In this document: positions 57,671 to 64,000 of the stretch, piece by piece
Position numbering within the stretch: the first letter of the stretch is position 1
Layout of the letters: the number at the start of each line of letters is the position of its first letter
Assembly (NCBI GenBank): GCA_003427395.1
Contig: BFEA01000091.1
Coordinates: 2,889,425 to 2,953,424, forward strand
Length of the DNA: 64,000 bases
Source: Chara braunii
Lineage: Eukaryota; Streptophyta; Charophyceae; Charales; Characeae
Direction of reading: 5' to 3'
Program-made: the position numbers and the translations under genes
Notes under the pieces: model-generated
Database searches by the model: none
The model's input: only the letters and a program-made list of their open reading frames with translations
Told to the model about the DNA's origin: nothing

Positions 57671-59719
57671 TGTCGAGCGCATCGGTCCGACACCGTGCGT
57701 GGCAGTGCGAGACCCTCTCGGCCGCGTCACGCAGGAGTTGGACCAACCTCGTCACGAACGCACAAAAGGAGCTTCCTTAGGCCGGTCCGGCCGAGTGCGC
57801 CAGCCATACCTCTCNCGAGCCCCTACGACAGGATAGGGCCTACGCGAGGCACAGCTTACCTCCACCTTACGAGAGTTGTCACCTTCCTTCGGTGGGCGTA
57901 TCCCCGCCGAGCTACCAGTCCACAATACGAAAGCTACTCGGTTGCAATCGCAGAGGTGGACCAGCCGAGGGCGTTTCTCGTTCGCTGTAGCATAGGGGGT
58001 ACATGCGGTAATACGCCTATCGGACCCGCACGCGAACCGGCATCTTGGGGGGCTGAAGTCCCAAGCGCGGCTCGGCGCCGGTCGACTAGGACGCATCCCA
58101 CGCACCACGCGCACACCACTCTACGAACACCAAAATAAAACACACATACACATACGCACGAAACGACACCACACGAACAATACGACACAAACAACGCGAC
58201 AACGCTCCTATCCCCTCAGTAGCCATCCCATAACTTTTCGATACGGAAATCAAATGGGCGTCGCGCGCGAGACTCGATAAAAAAATCGCGCGGAGGCAGG
58301 GCTAACTCATGTCGACTCGCAATGCGAGCGTACGCAAGCGGTCGCAGTGATGGCGTACTGTGTAGTACCCACACTCACGCGGTCCTCGTTAATCTCGAGG
58401 GTCGCATTCGACACCCAAGTGTCGGCTGACACGCGCCTTGAGGGTTAATCTCCCGACGCTGGACAACCGCCATGCGCGGTTGAGGACCACACACCCTCTT
58501 CTGCACCCTTATGCAGAGTGGGTGGCACACAGGCCCATGCCTGTGGTGGTAGTCGTCTCTCGCAGCCCTAGGGGTGAGTCCTCCCCGGGGCCTGGGCGAA
58601 AGTCAAGGGGTTTGACTTTGACGGCTGCCACGGACTACAACGGCCAACCATAAAAATCTCTAAGAAGCAACAAAACTCACACGAACCCAAGAAGAGGGGA
58701 CAGGGCAAAGGTCTTCTGGCCTTTAAAACAAAAACCCATGGCCTTGGGACACACTTCCCCTCTATGGGCGGTGTCGGCGGCCTACAATAATCCCAAGCGC
58801 TGCGCCTACGCGCAAGCCTGGCGGTCCCATAACTTTTAGACACCGGGGCGGCGAGGTGTCGCGCGCAGGGCTCTGATATAAAACTGCGCGGCCGCAGGCC
58901 AACCCTATGCCAACCACTGATGCCAATCATATGTGGTAACCGCGACTTCGACCTCGCGATATTGAATGGCTGAAGGAACTCATCGCGAGGGGTTACCCCT
59001 CACGATATTGAACGGCTGAAGGACACGCCATTCTGCCCTCGCGACATTTCCGCCCTTCAGGCGGAGTGTCCCGCCGGCCAAAGTAAATAGGCCCTACGCG
59101 AGGGCAGACTCCTCCCCTTCAGGGCCTAGGGCTTGGGATGTCCTGGACAAGGACCTTGAATCTCGGCCCAGGACCAACGTCCGATTAAGAAAGCCCCAAG
59201 ACGCAAGTAGGCAGAAGGGAGGGTCTTCCCTGTCCCTCAACCCCAACTTTTACGCGGTTATTAACACGGCCCTTTGGGCCCCTCGAATACCCATCGTACG
59301 TATACCAACGCATACATGCAAAAGGGGATAGAGTTATGACGATCACTTCTCACAGGCACAGTGGGACTCCTCACAACCATGCGTATGTATTATGGAATCG
59401 CAGGCAGTCCAAATCCAAAATCCGAGTCACAGGACATACCTGGAACCACACCAAAAAATCAAACGACAAAACACGCACTACACGGATTCAACCCCAACCA
59501 TTCTCTATGCTCATACCCCTTTGCTTTAGCCATGCAAGCCCCAATCGCTGATCCAACCAACCTCAATTAAATACTCAGTACCTTTGTCAAATGACCATTT
59601 AATAAAATTCTGGGCGAAACCCTTAACAATCAGTAAAACCACCAGGGCTAAAACCTTTTAGGTTGAGTATGGAGGGAGAGCTGGAATTGAGTCGAAGACC
59701 GACGAATCGGCAACCGACC

Positions 59720-59736
59720 TGTTATCAGTGATAACA
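59720..59736. promoter_or_regulatory. Conserved 17-bp palindrome, copy C
   Basis: TGTTATCAGTGATAACA, identical to copy A, although the flanking bases have diverged. Confidence 0.6.
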
Positions 59737-59994
59737 AAAGCCGACCCTCGTAGGATCGAGCTGAAACTGGTCCAAATCCTGAATTAACTCGATCAAGATG
59801 ACCTGTAACACAGGACAGGTCAATCCCCAGGCTAAACCTATAAGTCCATGGAGAATAATCCCCATAACACGATTCCACTCAAATCACCTTAATTAACTAA
59901 GTCTGAATCTACTTATAAGTCGTGCCCAAGCAAAGGTAGACCCCTACATAATCTCCCCTATTCAGGGTGGATTGTTTGGATCGTCACCTGTCAA

Positions 59995-60570
59995 AATATA
60001 ATCTAACTCCTCTAAATTAGAAAAATTTCGGCAGCGCTTCCCGTAGGAAAAGTGTCTTTCCAAAGTTTATATCAGCCCAAATATGAAAACAGAAATAATC
60101 TCAAACTCTGGAAAACCAAATTTTGTCTAACTCCCTGAATTAGTAAAAATTTGGACAGCACTCCCTTTAGAAAGGGAGACTTCTCCGATTTATACTAGGT
60201 CAGATATGAACTCACAAGGCAACTTGAGTTCGATTTAGATAAGATTTCACTAACTCCTTAGTTTTGCAGAAATTTCGGCAGCACTCCCTTTAGAAAAGTG
60301 TTACTCCGAAATTTATACAAGGCTAAGTTCAAAATCTGAAAATAACCNTGACTTCTCAAAGTCCAATTTTGTCTAACTCCCTGAATTAGCAAAAATTTGG
60401 GCAGCACTCCCTTTAGAAAAGGAGACTTTCCAAATTTTTACTAAGTCAGATATAAAGAATTGATAAGTTGAACTTTGACAAGTGAAAAGTTGACTAACTT
60501 CTTGGATTCGTAGAAATTTCGGCAATGCTTCCCGTAGAGAAAGTAGCTTGCCAAGATTTATACAAAGCCA
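59995..60570 (+). repeat. Five 123-bp tandem repeats of two alternating types, copy C
   Basis: Landmarks lie at about 60,029, 60,152, 60,277, 60,398 and 60,521 (spacing 121-125). Units 1 and 5 have CTTCCCGTAG; units 2, 3 and 4 have CTCCCTTTAG. Unit 3 is a hybrid (CGGCAGC of type 1 with CTCCCTTTAG of type 2). Confidence 0.8.
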
Positions 60571-60852
60571 AGTATAACAAAAGATCCCAGATAATGCAAG
60601 AATTGACCTAAGTAAAATAAAGTCAGCTCAGAAAATGCAGAAGTTGACCTAACTCCTATCGCTCTAGCACGTGGCGAGCTTCTAAAGCAACTACCTGTCA
60701 ACCTGAATCCCAGACCAAGTAGCAATCTCCCTCAGCCACATGCAGGCCAAACCACAAAGGTAAGTACTCTCATCACTCCCAAGCCAATTTAAACAAACAA
60801 TAGTTCATAATCTCTAAGTGAGTTATCCCCTCATACCCAACTTACATAAGGC

Positions 60853-61790
60853 ATAGGTCAGGGCACCTGAACTTACAGAGCGCACCCAACTTAGCCAGGC
60901 CTAAGGTCAGAATACCTAAACTTATAGAGCGTTCTGACTCGGCCAAATATACACAAACAGAGGGCACAACTACCTCTCTCTTCTTTGGGCATATGACTAG
61001 ACCACTCTAGTCGCCCTGAACTGTTTAAATAGCCAAACTATATATACCTCTCTGAACTTAGTCTTCGAAGGGACCTAAGGCTAGACCGCTCAACTTAAAA
61101 CATTGTTCAGTCTGCCCATATTTACCTTCAGTTATTCCTCTTAGTTATACTCTCTTCAGTTATGATAAGCTGTAGTCAGGCTACCTAAACTTATAGAGCG
61201 GCCTGACCAGCCTGTTCGTAAATGCATAGTAATACAATATGACCAAGTTATATCCATTGGGTTCCAACATGTGCGAGGCATTGGGTCAGACTACCTAAAC
61301 TTATAGAGCGGTCTGATCCTCAGCCAAGTTCGTTTCTCTCTGACCCAATCTGTGCGAGGCAATGCGACAGGCTACCTAAACTTATAGAGCGGTCTGTCCC
61401 CTGCCAAAATTATTCCCTCAGAACAAAACAGGAGAAGGGCTGAACCACCTAAACTTATAGAGCGGTTCAGACCTTCTCATTCAGAATCGAAGAAATTGAG
61501 AGACCCCCAAACAAAACGAGGCAACCCAAGGTACCTAAACTTATAGAGCGCCTTGGGTCCCTAAAAGTCACTCACAGTCAAACTCCCACATGTCAGAGCA
61601 GCCAGGACACTTAAACTTATAGAGCGTCCTCACCCTCCATGCAATTCACAGCACCAGGTCTCCCCAAACTTATGGGGACACCCCAACCTCCAGAGCTTCA
61701 GGCTACCTAAACTTATAGAGCGGCCTGAAACTCCATGCAAACCAAAAATAAACAAAGCGCTGGGCTTCCCCAAACTTAAGGGGACCTCCT
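60853..61790 (+). repeat. Hairpin array with constant loop and covarying stems, copy C
   Basis: The loop TACCTAAACTTATAGAGCG is nearly invariant, yet each stem differs and pairs: GTCAGAA/TTCTGAC (60,906-60,938), GTCAGGC/GCCTGAC (61,175-61,207), GTCAGAC/GTCTGAT (61,285-61,317), GACAGGC/GTCTGTC (61,366-61,398), CTGAACC/GGTTCAG (61,440-61,470), ACCCAAGG/CCTTGGGT (61,524-61,558), TTCAGGC/GCCTGAA (61,697-61,729). Two shorter hairpins of another type (CCCC AAACTTAT GGGG) sit at about 61,657 and 61,769. This is a structural signal, not a coding one. Confidence 0.85.
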
Positions 61791-63476
61791 AGCCTTAGTG
61801 ACCGAGTCAGTCTGCACACAATACTGCCTTCCTCCCAACCTTCCCCCAGATGCAACTCATCTCATTCGCAATCTGCTTTCAGACAACCAATAAACTGAAA
61901 CTGAGATTTGCTCATACATTCTTTTACTTCAGTCTGGCTTATATCCCGATAGCCAAACAAAATTCAGAGTACAGGAGTCACGCAGTACACCCATGAAATC
62001 ATAAAGGGATTTACAGGTAGGGATTATAGTTGGGTTTATAGAGGGAGTCAAGGGCTTACCACTCAGTTCCCTGCCTCCAGGACTCCGCCTGAGTCTCAGC
62101 AGAGCTCCCGCAATCGGTGGGGCGACCTCCCACAAAGGCCTTGGCGCGGGTTACGGGCCACACGCCCGCCTGCCGCCTTCCTCTCAGAGCCAAGGGACCA
62201 GACTTGGAGTAAGAAGGACAGAGAGAGAAGGGTTAAGGCTCTCAGATAGAACGGTACACTCGCGCGAGAGGGTCTCGAAATCCTCACTCGCCTAAGGGAC
62301 CTGCCACGGCGGCCGAAGACAGTAGCAGCCTGGTCACAACTTTGAGTCAACCGCAGATTAGATTACCGACCCTCCGACGATCTCTCAAACCGCAGCAATA
62401 GCCCCCTCCGCCACCTATTCCTTCAAACTACGTTGGCAGTCTCCCTCACTCCCCGTGGCAAAACCGCCGCCACACAGCCCCACTCATCCGTACTCAACTA
62501 GCACAGTAGTCTGCAGCAACCTCCCTAATGGAACTGCAGTCATGCGGATCTAACTGGTTGCGCTCACAGCACTAGTAACAACAATGGTTAACAGTACACC
62601 TTGCGGTCACCAGCTGGCCTCACAGAACCTTGCACCTGCAACGGTACAGTAATCAGTCGTACTATGCAGACCGTGTTAATAGTACAATAGCACTGGTTGC
62701 CCCAATAGACCGCTTTCTCAACGCACGCCGCCACCTGCATTGGGTGCTGCCTTCCTGCGAGCGTAAGCATGACCCAGCAGGGTCATCCCCAATCTTACGC
62801 AGACAGACTCGCCTAAACTGGCAACAACTCAGCCCTCCAAGTAGCGCAGGCTGAGCTCTAGGCCTCCCGGGGCTCTTCAAATCAATGTCGCTTCTACAGC
62901 GGTGTCGAGCGCATCGGTCTGGCACCGCACAAGGGCAACGCGGGACCCTTCCGGCCGCGTCACGCAGGAGTTGGATCTACCTGGTCGCGAACACATAAAT
63001 GGAGTTTCCGCAAGCCGCTCCGGCCGAGTGCGCAAGCCATACCTCTCGAGAGCCCCTACGACAGGATAGGGCCTACGCGAGGCATGACTTACCTACACCT
63101 TACGGGAGCTGTAACCTCCCTTCGGTGGGCGTATCCCCACCGAGCTACCAGTCCACAGTACGAAAGCTAATCAGTTGCAATCGCAGAGGTGGACCAGCTG
63201 AGGGCGTTTCTCGTTCGCTGTAGCATAGGGGGTACACGCGGTAATACGCCTCTATCGGACCCGCACGTGAACCGTCATCTTGGGGGGCTGAAGTCCCAAG
63301 CGCGATTCGACGTCGGTCGACTAGGACACATCCCACACACCACGCGCACTCCACTTTACGAACACACACACATACAACACAACACAACACGAACAACGCG
63401 ACAACGCTCTTAGCCCCTCGGTAGCCAACCCATAACTTTCCAATGCGGAATTCGGATAGGCGTCACGCGCGAGGCT

Positions 63477-63501
63477 TAATATAAAACCGCGCGGACGCAG
63501 G
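63477..63501 (+). promoter_or_regulatory. TATA-like promoter candidate in copy D
   Basis: TTAATATAAAACCGCGCGG is conserved in position in A (near 28,315), B (minus strand, near 51,920) and C (near 58,280), and lies about 550-580 bp from the element start, where an LTR promoter would be. Confidence 0.45.
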
Positions 63502-63635
63502 GCCTACTCATATCGACTCGTAATGCAAACGCACGCAAGCAGTCGCAATGATGGCGTACTATGTGGTGCCCATAATCAAGCGGTCCCTTGTGGATCCGAG
63601 TACCACTTATGACACTCAAGTGTCAGACTCGAAGT

Positions 63636-63661
63636 GTCGTGAGGGTCTAATCCCTCACGAC
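63636..63661 (+). promoter_or_regulatory. Stem-loop, copy D
   Basis: Perfect 10-bp stem GTCGTGAGGG with CCCTCACGAC and a 6-nt loop. The corresponding outer pairs are A-T in copies A and B and G-C here. Confidence 0.65.
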
Positions 63662-64000
63662 ATTACACGGCCGAAGGAATAGTCGTGCAGCCGCCGTGAG
63701 ACCTCCGACCTTTGGTCCAAGCGTTTCAACAGGCCAGGCAAATAGGCTCTGCACGGGGGCAGATTCCTTCCCTGCAGAGTCTAGGATTTGGGATGTCCTG
63801 GACAAGGACCTTGCATCCCGGCCCAGGACGAACGTCCGATTATAAAAATCTCTAAAAAGCAAGGGATAACGGAGGGTCTTCCTTCTCTCTCAAGCAATAA
63901 TCCGGTTAACCCTTATGCACAAATACAGTAGGTTTCTCAAATACTTAGGGTACTTATAGATATATGAGGGTTGATTATATAGGACGATCACTTCTCACAG

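Larger units (their letters stand above)
57671..62902 (+). mobile_element. Large non-coding structured element, copy C (interrupted by copy D)
   Basis: It starts TGTCGAGCGCATCGGTCC and has the module order of A and B: promoter-like block with a TATA-like tract, palindrome 59,720-59,736, 123-bp repeats 59,995-60,570, hairpin array 60,853-61,790, and the GAGCTCCCGCAATCGG word at 62,103. It is cut in the variable region by copy D at 62,903. About 540-580 bp between 58,370 and 58,920 is present here and in B but not in A and D; it repeats the CCCATAACTTTT to CGCGCGG block. Confidence 0.8.
62903..64000 (+). mobile_element. Large non-coding structured element, copy D (5' end only; runs off the window)
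   Basis: It starts TGTCGAGCGCATCGGTCT and matches copies A to C to the last base. Internal modules seen: TATA-like TTAATATAAAACC at 63,477-63,489 followed by GCGCGGACGCAG, hairpin GACACT/AGTGTC (63,611-63,624), and stem-loop 63,636-63,661. It lacks the 540-580 bp block of B and C. Confidence 0.8.

Noticed and set aside
60853-61790. Hairpin array as a CRISPR array
   Set aside because: Spacing is irregular, the variable parts are complementary stems and not spacers, and the genome is eukaryotic with no cas genes.
57671-64000. Copies C and D as one element with two LTRs 5.2 kb apart
   Set aside because: Copies A and B continue well past the point where D begins, and no polypurine tract or LTR end precedes 62,903, so D inserted into C is the simpler reading. 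Not fully excluded because D runs off the window.

Overview
This is nuclear DNA from a plant-lineage eukaryote. The only gene I can support as functional is a spliced 40S ribosomal protein eS10 gene on the minus strand (20,955-24,543). It has four visible coding exons with GT/AG introns and a Gly/Arg/Pro-rich tail carrying the EKGGAP motif typical of streptophyte eS10. The rest is intergenic DNA dominated by decayed transposable elements. A repeat-rich streptophyte alga (charophyte type) fits best, but that assignment is inference; no organelle or marker locus settles it.

Layout. 1-2,476: degenerate LINE (non-LTR retrotransposon) on +. 2.6-16.4 kb: tRNA-derived SINEs, two U6 snRNA pseudogenes, a plastid-type 16S rRNA insertion folded back on itself, a GC-rich-ended transposon with a possible target duplication, and simple repeats. 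18.4-20.8 kb: poly-C tract, short inverted-repeat MITEs and tandem repeats. 20.9-24.6 kb: eS10, with two MITE copies in its last intron. 24.6-27.7 kb: pyrimidine-rich non-coding DNA that should contain the unidentified first eS10 exon.

27.7-64 kb is a nested transposon complex. A Ty3/gypsy-like element on the minus strand has protease and reverse transcriptase at 54.4-52.5 kb and RNase H plus integrase at 42.3-39.9 kb. A 10.2-kb non-coding element (copy B, 42,332-52,537) splits its pol; B has TGTCG...CGACA ends and a CCGA target duplication. A gag-like region follows integrase on the same strand (39.7-37.2 kb). The 10-kb family also occurs as copy A (27,751 to about 36,395, +), copy C (57,671-62,902, +) and copy D (62,903 to the window end, +), with D inserted in C.

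The most interesting content is inside this family. I see no protein-coding domain in it, but it carries an ordered set of structured motifs: a TATA-like promoter block, a hairpin whose stem sequence differs between copies, a conserved 17-bp palindrome, five 123-bp tandem repeats of two alternating types, and an array of about ten hairpins with a nearly constant loop and changing, complementary stems. This is the pattern expected of a selected RNA (or cruciform DNA) structure, and I know of no described family that matches it.
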